DNA of 64,000 bases from Nonomuraea rubra (GTDB lineage Bacteria; Actinomycetota; Actinomycetes; Streptosporangiales; Streptosporangiaceae), in NCBI RefSeq assembly GCF_014207985.1, contig NZ_JACHMI010000001.1, forward strand, positions 12,445,001 to 12,509,000, in the 5' to 3' direction. The notes under the pieces were generated by a model, which saw only the letters and a program-made list of their open reading frames with translations, ran no database searches and was not told the DNA's origin. The translations under genes and the position numbers were made by a program. Position 1 is the first letter of the stretch. Each line of letters starts with the position of its first letter. Shown here piece after piece: positions 7,626-15,359 of this stretch.

Positions 7626-8267
7626 GTGCTTATCCATCCATGGGACGCCGCTCTGGACGACGAGGAGTGGCGGAGCTGGCTGCGTACCCGTGACTTCGGC
7701 CAGATCGCGGTCAACGGCGTGGCCGGCGCGCCGCCCGTGGTGGTGCCGACGCACTTCCTCTACGACGGGGACGCCGAGGTCCTGCTCCACCTGGCCAGGC
7801 CCAACCCGATCTGGGCGGCGCTGGAGGCCAACCCGGTGGCCGTGGTGAGCGTGCACGACGACTACGCCTACATCCCCACCTCCTGGCGCTCCGACTCCCC
7901 CGAGACCGGCGTGCCGACCAGCTACTACGCCGCGGTCCAGCTCGTGTGCCTGGCCGAGATCGTGGACGACGGCGAGGGCAAGGCCGAGATCCTGCGCCGC
8001 CAGCTCGCCCACCACCAGCCGGGGGGCGACCACGGCGTGGTGGCCGCCGACGCGGGGCCGTACCGCAGGAACCTGTCGGCGATCAGAGGGCTGCGGCTGC
8101 GGGTGGAGGAGGTACGGGCCAAGTTCAAGTACGACGGCCACCGCCCGGCGAAGCTGCGCGAGCGGGTCGCGCGCGGGCTGGCCGAGCGCGGCCTGCCCGG
8201 CGACGCCGGCGCCCTGTCCCAGCAGCGCCGGCGCAGCGCCGCCGCGGAGTCCGCGGTGGGCGCCTGA
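7626..8267 (+). CDS. PaiB-like FMN-binding split-barrel protein
   Basis: A 213-residue protein from GTG 7626, chosen because AAAGGTGG at 7613-7620 is a good ribosome site. The sequence matches the PaiB/pyridoxamine-phosphate-oxidase-like flavin split barrel: HPWDAALDDEEWRSWL, then PVVVPTHFLYD, VAVVSVHDDYAYIPTSW and NLSAIRGLRLRVEEVRAKFK. The family binds FMN; PaiB itself is a poorly understood regulator of protease and sporulation genes in Bacillus, while others reduce flavins. The adjacent PLP-binding MocR regulator suggests a role in B6 or redox metabolism. The reaction cannot be told from sequence. Confidence 0.82.
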   Translation: MLIHPWDAALDDEEWRSWLRTRDFGQIAVNGVAGAPPVVVPTHFLYDGDAEVLLHLARPNPIWAALEANPVAVVSVHDDYAYIPTSWRSDSPETGVPTSYYAAVQLVCLAEIVDDGEGKAEILRRQLAHHQPGGDHGVVAADAGPYRRNLSAIRGLRLRVEEVRAKFKYDGHRPAKLRERVARGLAERGLPGDAGALSQQRRRSAAAESAVGA

Positions 8268-8290
8268 AAACCGCTGGTTAAGGTGGTCGT

Positions 8291-8749
8291 GTGACAGCGC
8301 AGGACGGCCCCGATCGCGAGCAGGTGCTCGCCTGGGTCGAGCGGGTGGCGACGTTCGTCTCCGAGGAGTGGGGGCTCGCGCCGATCTCCGGCCGCATCCT
8401 GGGCTGGCTGATGACCTGCCACCCGCCGGCGCAGACCGCGGGCGACATCGCCGGCGCCATCGGCGCGAGCCGCGCGTCCCTGACGACGAATCTGCAGCTC
8501 CTGACGTCCATCAGGCTCATCCGCCGGTTCCGCAGGCCGGGGGAGCGGAACGTCTACTACGAGATCGAGGACGACGCCTGGTCGAAGGTCATCCGGCAGA
8601 AGCTGGCCGCGTTCACCGCGTTCGACGAGCTGGTGGCCGAGGGGCTGAAGCTGGGCTGGGCCGACGAGACGCGGGCGGCGCGCATCCGTTCGGCCAGGTG
8701 TTCGATCGCGGCGCTGACCGAGGTGCTCGGAGATCAGGCCGCGACCTGA
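8291..8749 (+). CDS. GbsR/MarR-family transcriptional regulator
   Basis: A 152-residue protein beginning at GTG with AAGGTGG upstream, 23 bp after the PaiB-like gene. It has a winged helix at about residues 40-95 (ISGRILGWLM then AGDIAGAIGASRASLTTNLQ and LLTSIRLIRRF) and a helical C-terminal dimerisation region, as in GbsR-like MarR proteins. It is co-directional with the flavoprotein gene and probably co-transcribed. No operator could be picked out. Target and ligand are unknown. Confidence 0.85.
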   Translation: MTAQDGPDREQVLAWVERVATFVSEEWGLAPISGRILGWLMTCHPPAQTAGDIAGAIGASRASLTTNLQLLTSIRLIRRFRRPGERNVYYEIEDDAWSKVIRQKLAAFTAFDELVAEGLKLGWADETRAARIRSARCSIAALTEVLGDQAAT

Positions 8750-8752
8750 GCC

Positions 8753-8793
8753 TTGTTCACAACCTGTGGACAACCCGCTCATCCTGTGGATAA
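8753..8793. promoter_or_regulatory. Cluster of three DnaA boxes far from oriC
   Basis: In the 254-bp gap between convergent genes lie TTGTTCACA (8753-8761), TGTGGACAA (8765-8773) and TGTGGATAA (8785-8793). The last two are perfect DnaA boxes on the minus strand. A weaker TGTGGATGA sits at 8993-9001. The rest of the gap holds no gene. A role in DnaA titration or regulation is inferred. Confidence 0.65.
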
Positions 8794-9003
8794 CTCTTCG
8801 GCAATCCACCACCGCACAGGCGCCGCCCGTGGTACGGGCGGCCCCCGCGCCCGGCACGCCCGCTCACAGGCGTTTCACCAGGTCAAGGCCCTACTAGCAG
8901 GCCCTGCCCGGCGACTCATACCACACCTTCGGCACCTCTGTCGCGCAACCGCGGAACCCCTGTCAACAGGTCACGGCCCACAGCCCACAGCCTGTGGATG
9001 AAC

Positions 9004-9726
9004 TCACCAGTTCCAGTACGACCGCGCCTCGGACTTCCACTCCTTGGGGAAGTACTGATGGATCTTGAACGCCATGCCCTTGCCGCGCGCGAGGTACTGG
9101 TCGCGCTCCAGCCTCCTGGTGATCGGCTCGCCGGGGCTGCCGTTGTTGTCCCACCACGACTCCCACTGCTTGATGCAGGTCTGGCCGCCCAGGTACCCGT
9201 TCGAGCAGGGCGCGGGCGGCGACCAGATCTGGGTGTGCCCGAAGTCGACGACCTTGCCCGAGGACTGCTCGGTGATCGTCCCCCACGCCTTCAGGCAGTA
9301 CCCCTGGGGAGGAATGCTCCACTTCACGTAGTGCTGCCGCCCCGAGGTGGCGAACGTCTGGAGATTTCCACACTTGCCGTCACCGATCTGCTCCTTGGTG
9401 ACCCTGACGGTGTAGTACGTCCCGTTGTCCCGCCACCCGTCCAGCATCAGCCAGTCGCCGCTCCTGACGAACTTCTCCGCGTAGTCCGGCGGCCAGCTCT
9501 TCGGGTCGCCCCAGCTGATCTCGGACGTCGTGGACGACAGCGGCTTCCACGTCCACTGCCCGGCCGCCTGCCCGTCCGCCCAGTGCTGCCCGGCGCTGCG
9601 CTCGGCGAACCGGGAGTACTGGCCGTAGTTCTCCGCCGCCTGTGCGGGCGCCGTCAGCCCCGCAAGCACCGTGACCGCCGCCGCCCCCACGACGGCGACG
9701 GACCGTGCCCTCATCCTCTGGTTCAT
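9004..9726 (-). CDS. Secreted protein of unknown function
   Basis: A 240-residue protein starting at ATG 9726; ATG 9714 or an upstream in-frame codon at 9738 are alternatives. The N-terminus has a typical Sec signal peptide (MRARSVAVVGAAAVTVLAGL then TAPAQA-A cleavage). The mature part is rich in Trp and Tyr (for example SWGDPKSWPPDY, WESWWDNNG), with four Cys residues (KCGN, YCLK, PCSNG, TCIKQW) that could form two disulfides. It has no enzyme motif that I recognise. It stands alone between a convergent MarR gene and the DUF418 gene, which is transcribed the same way. Confidence 0.75.
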   Translation of the reverse strand: MNQRMRARSVAVVGAAAVTVLAGLTAPAQAAENYGQYSRFAERSAGQHWADGQAAGQWTWKPLSSTTSEISWGDPKSWPPDYAEKFVRSGDWLMLDGWRDNGTYYTVRVTKEQIGDGKCGNLQTFATSGRQHYVKWSIPPQGYCLKAWGTITEQSSGKVVDFGHTQIWSPPAPCSNGYLGGQTCIKQWESWWDNNGSPGEPITRRLERDQYLARGKGMAFKIHQYFPKEWKSEARSYWNW

Positions 9727-9789
9727 CACCGGCAGCACCGTAGCGCCGCCCGCGTGCCCCGCCGGCTCACATCAAAAATCCTCGAACGT

Positions 9790-10941
9790 TCACCCGTACG
9801 TGAGGCGGCGCAGCGCGGCCTCGGCCGGCCCCCTGCGCGGCGCCAGCAACGCCGCGAGCACCACGGTGACCAGCCACGTCACCACGGCGATTCCCGACGC
9901 CGCCGCGTCGCCGACGCGGGTGCCGAGCCCTCCCGCGTACGGCGCGAACACCGCCACGAAGATCACCGACTGGAGGAGGTAGCAGGTCAGCGACCACTGA
10001 CCACACGCGGCGAGCGCCCTCACGACCGGGCCGGAGGTCAGGCGCCCGGCGAGGAGCCCGATGATCGCCGCGTACGCGAGCCCGCCCGCGATGCCGGTCA
10101 CGCTGTGCAGCGCGTACAGCGACACCGCCACCAGGTCCGACGGCTCCCAGAGCCGGGTGTCGACCAGCATCAACGGCAACCCGCCGGCCACGGCCACCCC
10201 GGTGCCCAGGGTGGCGACCCGTACGAGCAGCGGCCGGTACGCGGCAGGCTCCTCCAGCACGCGGCGCCGCGCCGCCCAGATGCCGAACAGGAACGCGGGC
10301 ACCACGCTGGCGGCGAAGTAGGTGGGTGTCATCCCGGACCACCCGATGAGCCGCATCACCAGCGCCTCGACCGGATCTGCCATCGCCGCGGGCGTGTCGC
10401 CCTTGGGCGCCGAGATCGTGAGCAGCCCGAAGCCGGCCAGCACCACGACATGCAGCACCAGCCCCACGACGGCCGCCCGCAGCACCACCCGGTCCTCGCG
10501 CCGGACGAACCCGACGAGCACGAGCCCGATCAGCCCGTACGCCCCGAGGATGTCCCCGAAGAACAGCAGCAGCGCGTGGCAGAACCCGAACACCAGCAAC
10601 CACAGGCTCCGCCGCCGAAGCACCGCGCGTACCTGCGGCCAGCTCCTGCCCGTGGCGAGCTGCCGGTTGGCGAGTTGCACCAGGCCGTAGCCGAACAGGG
10701 CGGCGAACATGGGCAGCGCCCGCCCGTCCACCAGCAGGATCTGCACCCCGGCGACCAGCCGGTCGAGCACGCCGCCGTCGAGCGCGTACCCGCGGAATCC
10801 GGCCGGGTGACCCGACAGGTACATGTGCGCGTGCGCCAGCGCGATGAGCAGCAGCATCAGCCCGCGCGCGAGATCCGGCGCGAGCGCGCGCCGGGCGACG
10901 GGAGTGGCCCCATGAACAGGAGCCGGTGGAGCGATGGACAT
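9790..10941 (-). CDS. DUF418 multi-pass membrane protein
   Basis: A 383-residue protein. ATG 10941 was chosen since GAGGGGA precedes it and it fits the family start; the frame is open further up but would cross the operator. About 8-10 hydrophobic helices alternate with short loops. The ends match DUF418 proteins: N-terminal DLARGLMLLLIALAHAHMY and C-terminal GQWSLTCYLLQSVIF. The molecular role of DUF418 is unknown; a transport or acyl-transfer function has been suggested because of a distant similarity to acyltransferase-3 proteins. It is divergent from a TetR gene, which very likely controls it through the tandem sites between them. Confidence 0.85.
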   Translation of the reverse strand: MSIAPPAPVHGATPVARRALAPDLARGLMLLLIALAHAHMYLSGHPAGFRGYALDGGVLDRLVAGVQILLVDGRALPMFAALFGYGLVQLANRQLATGRSWPQVRAVLRRRSLWLLVFGFCHALLLFFGDILGAYGLIGLVLVGFVRREDRVVLRAAVVGLVLHVVVLAGFGLLTISAPKGDTPAAMADPVEALVMRLIGWSGMTPTYFAASVVPAFLFGIWAARRRVLEEPAAYRPLLVRVATLGTGVAVAGGLPLMLVDTRLWEPSDLVAVSLYALHSVTGIAGGLAYAAIIGLLAGRLTSGPVVRALAACGQWSLTCYLLQSVIFVAVFAPYAGGLGTRVGDAAASGIAVVTWLVTVVLAALLAPRRGPAEAALRRLTYG

Positions 10942-10961
10942 GGCTGTCCCCTCGAATCTAG

Positions 10962-11010
10962 ATACACGACTGTAGCTAATCTCCACGGTAAAATACACCC
11001 GCGTAGCTAA
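10962..11010. promoter_or_regulatory. Tandem 18-bp operator sites between DUF418 and tetR
   Basis: ATACACGACTGTAGCTAA (10962-10979) and ATACACCCGCGTAGCTAA (10993-11010) repeat in the same orientation with 31-bp centre spacing, about three helical turns. The first copy holds a TACA-N4-TGTA dyad. They are likely TetR sites controlling both divergent genes. Confidence 0.65.
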
Positions 11011-11023
11011 ACAAGGGGCGGAT

Positions 11024-11638
11024 ATGGACGACCGCAACACCCGGACACGCCGGCGGGGCGAAGAGCTGATCAAGGCCATCCACGACGCCGCGCTCGAAGA
11101 GGTGGTGGAGGTCGGCGCGGGACGGCTGACCATGGACGGCATCGCCCGGCGCGCGGCCACCCCCCGCAGCACGCTGTACCGCCGCTGGTCGGACCCGATC
11201 GAGGTGCTGCTCGACGCGCTCTACCACCAGCACCCGGTCGAGGAGCCCACGCCGGGGGCCACCGACCTGCGCGGCGACCTGATCCGCTCCCTGCGGCTCA
11301 TGGTGGAGTGGGCCTTCAGCCCGGCGGGCCGCGCCGTCTCGGCCATCCTCACCGATCCGAAGAGCGTCGCGCTGATGTCGGAGGCCCTGTTCGAACGGGT
11401 CTTCGCCAGCCGCGGCGGCACGTTCACCCGCACCGTGCTGGAGCACTACGCCGACCGCGGGCACTTCCCCGCCACCCTGCTCACCCCGGTCGTCACCGAC
11501 ATCGGCGAGGCCCTGGTCACCAAGCACCTGATCGACGCCGGGACACCGCCGAGCGACGACTACCTCGCAGCGATCGTCGACCAGGCGATCCTGCCCGCGC
11601 TCGGCCTCGGCCCAGGCTTCGATCCCGGGCGTGATTGA
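11024..11638 (+). CDS. TetR/AcrR-family repressor
   Basis: A 204-residue protein. The N-terminal helix-turn-helix is clear at about residues 32-60 (LTMDGIARRAATPRSTLYRRW), and the C-terminal all-helical ligand domain is variable as expected. It starts 14 bp after the second of two tandem operator-like repeats and is divergent from the DUF418 gene, the standard layout for a local autoregulated repressor. It ends 8 bp before the methyltransferase ATG, so those two may share a transcript. The ligand is unknown. Confidence 0.88.
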   Translation: MDDRNTRTRRRGEELIKAIHDAALEEVVEVGAGRLTMDGIARRAATPRSTLYRRWSDPIEVLLDALYHQHPVEEPTPGATDLRGDLIRSLRLMVEWAFSPAGRAVSAILTDPKSVALMSEALFERVFASRGGTFTRTVLEHYADRGHFPATLLTPVVTDIGEALVTKHLIDAGTPPSDDYLAAIVDQAILPALGLGPGFDPGRD

Positions 11639-11646
11639 ATCGCGCC

Positions 11647-12405
11647 ATGGCTGTCGATCGTGAGCGAAGTGTCGTGTTCGGCCAGGCGGTCGACCTGTAC
11701 GAGTCGGCCAGGCCCGGCTACCCCGACCGGCTCGTCACCGACATCCTGAACTACGCCCCCGCCGGCCCGGCGCTGGAGGTCGGGGCGGGAACGGGCAAGG
11801 CCACGGCCGCCTTCGCCGCCCGCGGCGTGGACCTGACCTGCGTCGAACCCGACCCCAGAATGGCCGCGGCACTCGCGGCGAACTGCCCCGGCGTCCGGGT
11901 GTGGAGCGGGATCTTCGAGGACTACGTCCCCGACCGGCGCTTCACCCTCCTGTACTCGGCCCAGGCCTGGCACTGGGTGGACCCGGAGCGCCGCTGGGAC
12001 CTCGCGTACGAGGCGCTGGCCCCGTCAGGCGCGCTCGCCCTCTTCTGGAACCACTACCTCATCACCGACCCCGACCTGCGGGCGGCCCTCTCCGAGGTGG
12101 ACCACCGCCACGGCCTGTCCAGCTACAGCCTGCACCAGGACACGCCGGTCAGGAACGAGGAGGTCCAGCACCTGCTGACCGGCGACCCGCGCTTCACCGA
12201 TCTGGACGAACGCTCCTACTCCCGCACGGAGTGGTACACCGCGGACCGCTACCTCGACCTGGTGCGCACCATCTCCGCCTACCGGATCCTGCCTCCCGAG
12301 CGCCAGGAGCCCGTGCTGCGGGAGCTGGGCGCGGTGCTGGGCGACGGCGTGGAGATGTCCTTCGTCACCGACCTCACCCTCGCCCGGCGAAAGCCGAGCC
12401 GGTAG
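11647..12405 (+). CDS. Class I SAM-dependent methyltransferase
   Basis: A 252-residue protein from ATG 11647; a TTG at 11635 is a weaker alternative. Motif I (ALEVGAGTGKAT, about residue 40) and the acidic motif II (LTCVEPDPRM) bind S-adenosylmethionine. The post-motif LLYSAQAWHWVDPERRWDLA and LALFWNHY are typical of UbiE/Methyltransf_11 small-molecule methyltransferases. The substrate is unknown. It follows the tetR gene by 8 bp and is followed by another tetR gene with its own operator. Confidence 0.87.
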   Translation: MAVDRERSVVFGQAVDLYESARPGYPDRLVTDILNYAPAGPALEVGAGTGKATAAFAARGVDLTCVEPDPRMAAALAANCPGVRVWSGIFEDYVPDRRFTLLYSAQAWHWVDPERRWDLAYEALAPSGALALFWNHYLITDPDLRAALSEVDHRHGLSSYSLHQDTPVRNEEVQHLLTGDPRFTDLDERSYSRTEWYTADRYLDLVRTISAYRILPPERQEPVLRELGAVLGDGVEMSFVTDLTLARRKPSR

Positions 12406-12444
12406 TCGTCCGCCGGAGATTGCCCTTTCGCACCGCGTACCCTT

Positions 12445-12468
12445 ATCTTGGAACAGTCGTTCCAGGAT
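12445..12468. promoter_or_regulatory. Palindromic operator upstream of the second tetR gene
   Basis: Left arm ATCTTGGAAC and right arm GTTCCAGGAT are separated by AGTC, giving 10-bp arms with a single mismatch. It ends 13 bp before the start codon and next to the GGAGGAGGG ribosome site, so bound repressor would block expression of the downstream pair. Confidence 0.7.
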
Positions 12469-12481
12469 AGGAGGAGGGCTG

Positions 12482-13081
12482 ATGCCCGACGTCAAGCACT
12501 TCGATCCCGACGCCGCACTGGACCAGGTGGTACGCCTGTTCTGGAAGCGCGGCGCCGACGTCACCGGCATCGCCGACGTCGTGCAGGCCACCGGCCTGAG
12601 CCGGTCCAGCCTGTACGCCACCTTCGGCGGCAAGGAGCGGCTGCAGGCCGCCGCGCTGCGCCGCTACCTGGAGCGGCAGTCGCGCCCGGTGTTCGCCGCG
12701 CTGGCCGCCGACGATCGCGGCCTGCCCGCCGTCACCGGCTTCTTCGAACGGCTGGTGGCGGCGCGCTGCACCGGCGAGCACGCCCGCTGGGGCTGCCTGG
12801 TCACCAACACCCACACCGGCGCCGCCCGCACGATCCCCGAGATCCAGCAGGTCCTGGACGCCCACCACACCGAGCTGCGGGCGGCGATGCATGCCGCGCT
12901 GGAGGCGGCGCGGAATCGCGGCCAGGTACGGCCCGGCCTGGACCTGGGGGCCTGCTCCGAGACGCTGGCGCTGCTGGCGTACGGGGTCAACCTGCGCTCC
13001 CGCGCCGGCGCCGGGGCCGAGGACCTGCTGGCGGGCGTGCGCGCCGTACTGGACGGCTTCACCCACCCCGAGGAGAGATGA
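12482..13081 (+). CDS. TetR-family repressor of the CMD-like gene
   Basis: A 199-residue protein with the helix-turn-helix at residues about 28-55 (VTGIADVVQATGLSRSSLYA then TFGGKERL). The effector domain contains RCTGEHARWGCLVTNT, a Cys-containing stretch common in TetR proteins that sense electrophiles; whether these cysteines act here is not known. It has a palindromic site directly upstream and its stop overlaps the next start, so the operon is repressor plus CxxC enzyme. Autoregulation is likely. Confidence 0.9.
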   Translation: MPDVKHFDPDAALDQVVRLFWKRGADVTGIADVVQATGLSRSSLYATFGGKERLQAAALRRYLERQSRPVFAALAADDRGLPAVTGFFERLVAARCTGEHARWGCLVTNTHTGAARTIPEIQQVLDAHHTELRAAMHAALEAARNRGQVRPGLDLGACSETLALLAYGVNLRSRAGAGAEDLLAGVRAVLDGFTHPEER

Positions 13082-13641
13082 TGATCGATTTCCGCGTGTA
13101 CGACGAGAGCGACGCCCCCGAGGCGGCCCGGCCGATGCTGGAAGCGGCCAAGAAGCGCATGGGCTTCGTAACCACACTGAACGGCGTGATGGCCGAATCC
13201 CCCGAGTTGCTGGCCGGGTACAACGCGCTGGCCGAGCAGTTCGGCAGGTCCTCGCTGCCCGGGCCGGCCAAGCACGTCGTGTGGATCACCGCCAGCGTGG
13301 AGAACGGGTGCGAGTACTGCGTGGCCGCGCACTCCACCCTGGCGTTGCGTGCCCGCGTACCGGCCGAGGTGGTCGAGGCCCTGCGGACGGGCAAGCCGCT
13401 CCCCGACCCCGCTCTCGAGGCCGCCAGGCGGCTCACGCAGCAGATGGTGGCCCGGCGCGGATGGGTGGACGACGCGGAGCTGGAGGCGTTCCTCGCGGCC
13501 GGCTACACGCGCCGCCACGTGCTGGACATCGTGCTCGGCGTCGGGATGAAAACCCTGTCGAACTACACCAATCACCTCGCCCACACCCCGCTGGACCCGG
13601 CCTGGCAGGGCCAGGAATGGACTCCCGACCAGCTCGCCTGA
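13081..13641 (+). CDS. Carboxymuconolactone decarboxylase/AhpD-like protein
   Basis: A 186-residue protein. The stop of tetR overlaps this start; two ATG codons lie in a row (13078 and 13081) and the second has better spacing to GAGGAGAG. The redox motif ENGCEYCVAAHS holds the CxxC-x3-H pattern of AhpD-type peroxidase partners in the CMD family. The C-terminal region (VGMKTLSNYTNHLAHTPLD) also fits. Such proteins reduce peroxides or act in aromatic breakdown. Coupling with a TetR repressor suggests induction by an electrophile or oxidant (inference). Confidence 0.88.
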   Translation: MIDFRVYDESDAPEAARPMLEAAKKRMGFVTTLNGVMAESPELLAGYNALAEQFGRSSLPGPAKHVVWITASVENGCEYCVAAHSTLALRARVPAEVVEALRTGKPLPDPALEAARRLTQQMVARRGWVDDAELEAFLAAGYTRRHVLDIVLGVGMKTLSNYTNHLAHTPLDPAWQGQEWTPDQLA

Positions 13642-13692
13642 TCGGCCCCACACCCAGCCCGCCCGCTCAGCCGGCCTGATCGCGCCGCACGT

Positions 13693-14046
13693 TCAGGCCG
13701 GTGGCGCGGTGTCCTTCACGCTCACCTGGTGGCCGACGTCCTCGTCCTCGGCCGCGGCCAGCACCGCCTCCAGCAGCCCCGGGAAGCGCACCCGCAGCTC
13801 CTGCCGCCGCAAGGTCACGAAGCAGCGGGTGCCCTCCTGCCGGGTACGCGTCAGCCCGGCATCACGCAACACCCGCAGATGATGGCTGAGCGTGGACTTG
13901 GCCACCGGCGCCTGCAGATCGCCCCAACCGCGCTCACGCCCGTCGGCCAGCACCCGCACCACTCCGACCCGGATCGGATCGCTGAGGGCGGACATCACCC
14001 CGGTCAGCGTGAACTCGCCCACTTCGGGGTGATGTGCCTGCCTCAT
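13693..14046 (-). CDS. ArsR-family winged-helix repressor
   Basis: A 117-residue protein from ATG 14046; an in-frame codon further up at 14082 lies inside the operator and is unlikely. The ArsR fold is shown by TGVMSALSDPIRVGVVRVLA, then APVAKSTLSHHLRVLRDAGL and TRCFVTLRR. No metal-binding Cys pair is seen (a single Cys in TRCF), so this is probably not a metal sensor. It is divergent from an SDR gene with a perfect palindrome between them, the usual sign of local control. Confidence 0.88.
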   Translation of the reverse strand: MRQAHHPEVGEFTLTGVMSALSDPIRVGVVRVLADGRERGWGDLQAPVAKSTLSHHLRVLRDAGLTRTRQEGTRCFVTLRRQELRVRFPGLLEAVLAAAEDEDVGHQVSVKDTAPPA

Positions 14047-14062
14047 TTCCCCATGGTAGCTT

Positions 14063-14087
14063 GTTCGATGTTTCACGAACATCGAAC
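14063..14087. promoter_or_regulatory. Perfect palindromic operator between arsR-type and SDR genes
   Basis: Arms GTTCGATGTT and AACATCGAAC (10 bp each, no mismatch) flank the centre TCACG. It lies between the two divergent start codons and is the likely ArsR-type binding site. The middle resembles half of a parS site but the arms do not. Confidence 0.78.
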
Positions 14088-14103
14088 GAAGGAAGGTCCC
14101 GCC

Positions 14104-14865
14104 GTGACCACCCCGCCCACCCGACTACAGGACCAGGTCGCGATCGTGACCGGCGCAGGATCCGGGATCGGCCGCGCCACCGCACTCGCCCTCGCCCACG
14201 CGGGAGCCCACGTGCTCGCCGTGGGCCGCCGCGCCGAGGCCCTGAGGGACACCGCCGCCGAGCACCCCGGCATCGCCGTCCTCCCCGCCGACATCACCGG
14301 CGACGGCACCCCGCAGGCGGTGGTCGACGCGGCGACCGACCGCTGGGGCCGCCTCGACGTCCTGGTCAACAACGCCGGCGCCACCGCCGTCATGCCGCTG
14401 GCCGACACCGACGCCCAGCGCGTCGCCGACCTCCTGGCGCTCAACGTCACCGCCCCCAGCCTGCTCGCCAGGGCCGCGCTGCCGCACCTGCGCGCCGGTC
14501 GCGGCACGATCGTGAACGTCTCCAGCACGTACGGCCACCGCCCGCTGCCCGGCGCCGCCCACTACGCCGCCTCCAAGGCCGCTCTCGAACAGCTCACCCG
14601 CAGCTGGGCCCTGGAGCTGGCCGCCGACGGCATCCGCGTCAACGCCCTGGCCCCCGGCCCCACCGAGAGCGAGGCCCTGACCGCCGCCGGCCTGCCGGAG
14701 GACGTCGTCGAGCAGATCAAGCAGGAGGAGACCGACTGCATCCCCCTGGGCCGCCGCGGCACCCCGGAGGAGGTGGCCGCCTGGATCGTCCACCTCGCCG
14801 ACCCCGCCGCCACCTGGCTCACCGGCCAGGTCCTCACCATCGACGGCGGCCTGGAACTCACCTGA
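14104..14865 (+). CDS. Short-chain dehydrogenase/reductase
   Basis: A 253-residue classical SDR starting at GTG 14104 with GAAGGAAGG just upstream. The cofactor motif TGAGSGIG (residues about 16-23), NNAG at about 90, the catalytic Ser in NVSSTYG and the YxxxK pair in HYAASKAAL are all present. After the first beta strand the residues VGRRAEAL suggest NADP(H) preference. The C-terminal GQVLTIDGG is also standard. It oxidises or reduces an unknown alcohol or ketone and is paired with the divergent ArsR repressor. Confidence 0.92.
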   Translation: MTTPPTRLQDQVAIVTGAGSGIGRATALALAHAGAHVLAVGRRAEALRDTAAEHPGIAVLPADITGDGTPQAVVDAATDRWGRLDVLVNNAGATAVMPLADTDAQRVADLLALNVTAPSLLARAALPHLRAGRGTIVNVSSTYGHRPLPGAAHYAASKAALEQLTRSWALELAADGIRVNALAPGPTESEALTAAGLPEDVVEQIKQEETDCIPLGRRGTPEEVAAWIVHLADPAATWLTGQVLTIDGGLELT

Positions 14866-14903
14866 CCCAGGCACGCAAGCGATCTACAACGCACGCCGCT
14901 CCG

Positions 14904-15359
14904 TCAGGTCGCCGAGTCCTCGGCTCGCTGCCTGCGGTAGCTGCTGAGCAACTGGCTCCCGACCTCGACATACCCGGCGAACAACCCGATCACCTCGTGC
15001 AGCCGCTCCCGCGCGGGCCCGGCATCCACCAGATCCTGCCCCTCACGCAGAGCGGCGATCAGGGTCCTGGCCCGGGCCTGGCTGGCCTCCAGCAGCGACT
15101 CGATCCCTCCCGTCGCCTCGATGAGCAACCGCCGGCTACCAGGCTGCGGCATCACCTTGGCCAGACCCCAGGAAGCGAGCTGCCGTACCGCGGTGCTCAC
15201 AGCCCCCTTGCTCAGCCCGAGCTCGGCGGCGATCGTGTCGAGCGAGATCGGCTCCTCGCTGAGGAGCAGCAGCCCGTAGACGCGCCCGGTCGCGTGCGGA
15301 AGGTTCCACGCGGCGAGCAGGTCGCCGACCGAGGTGATGAACGCCTCCCGCCCGCTCAT
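14904..15359 (-). CDS. GbsR/MarR-family regulator coupled to a hydrolase
   Basis: A 151-residue protein. ATG 15359 was chosen because it makes the four-base ATGA overlap with the hydrolase stop; ATG 15377 would add six residues. The winged helix is at about residues 25-80 (GRVYGLLLLSEEPISLDTIA then AELGLSKGAVSTAVRQL), and a helical C-terminus follows. It is the second gene of a two-gene operon behind the alpha/beta hydrolase. It probably regulates that operon, perhaps by binding the small AT-rich palindrome at the hydrolase start. Confidence 0.86.
   Translation of the reverse strand: MSGREAFITSVGDLLAAWNLPHATGRVYGLLLLSEEPISLDTIAAELGLSKGAVSTAVRQLASWGLAKVMPQPGSRRLLIEATGGIESLLEASQARARTLIAALREGQDLVDAGPARERLHEVIGLFAGYVEVGSQLLSSYRRQRAEDSAT

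Noticed and set aside
14063..14087. parS site at the ArsR-type/SDR promoter
   Set aside because: The centre contains GTTTCACG but the right half is not CGTGAAAC; the dyad is centred elsewhere and fits an ArsR operator.
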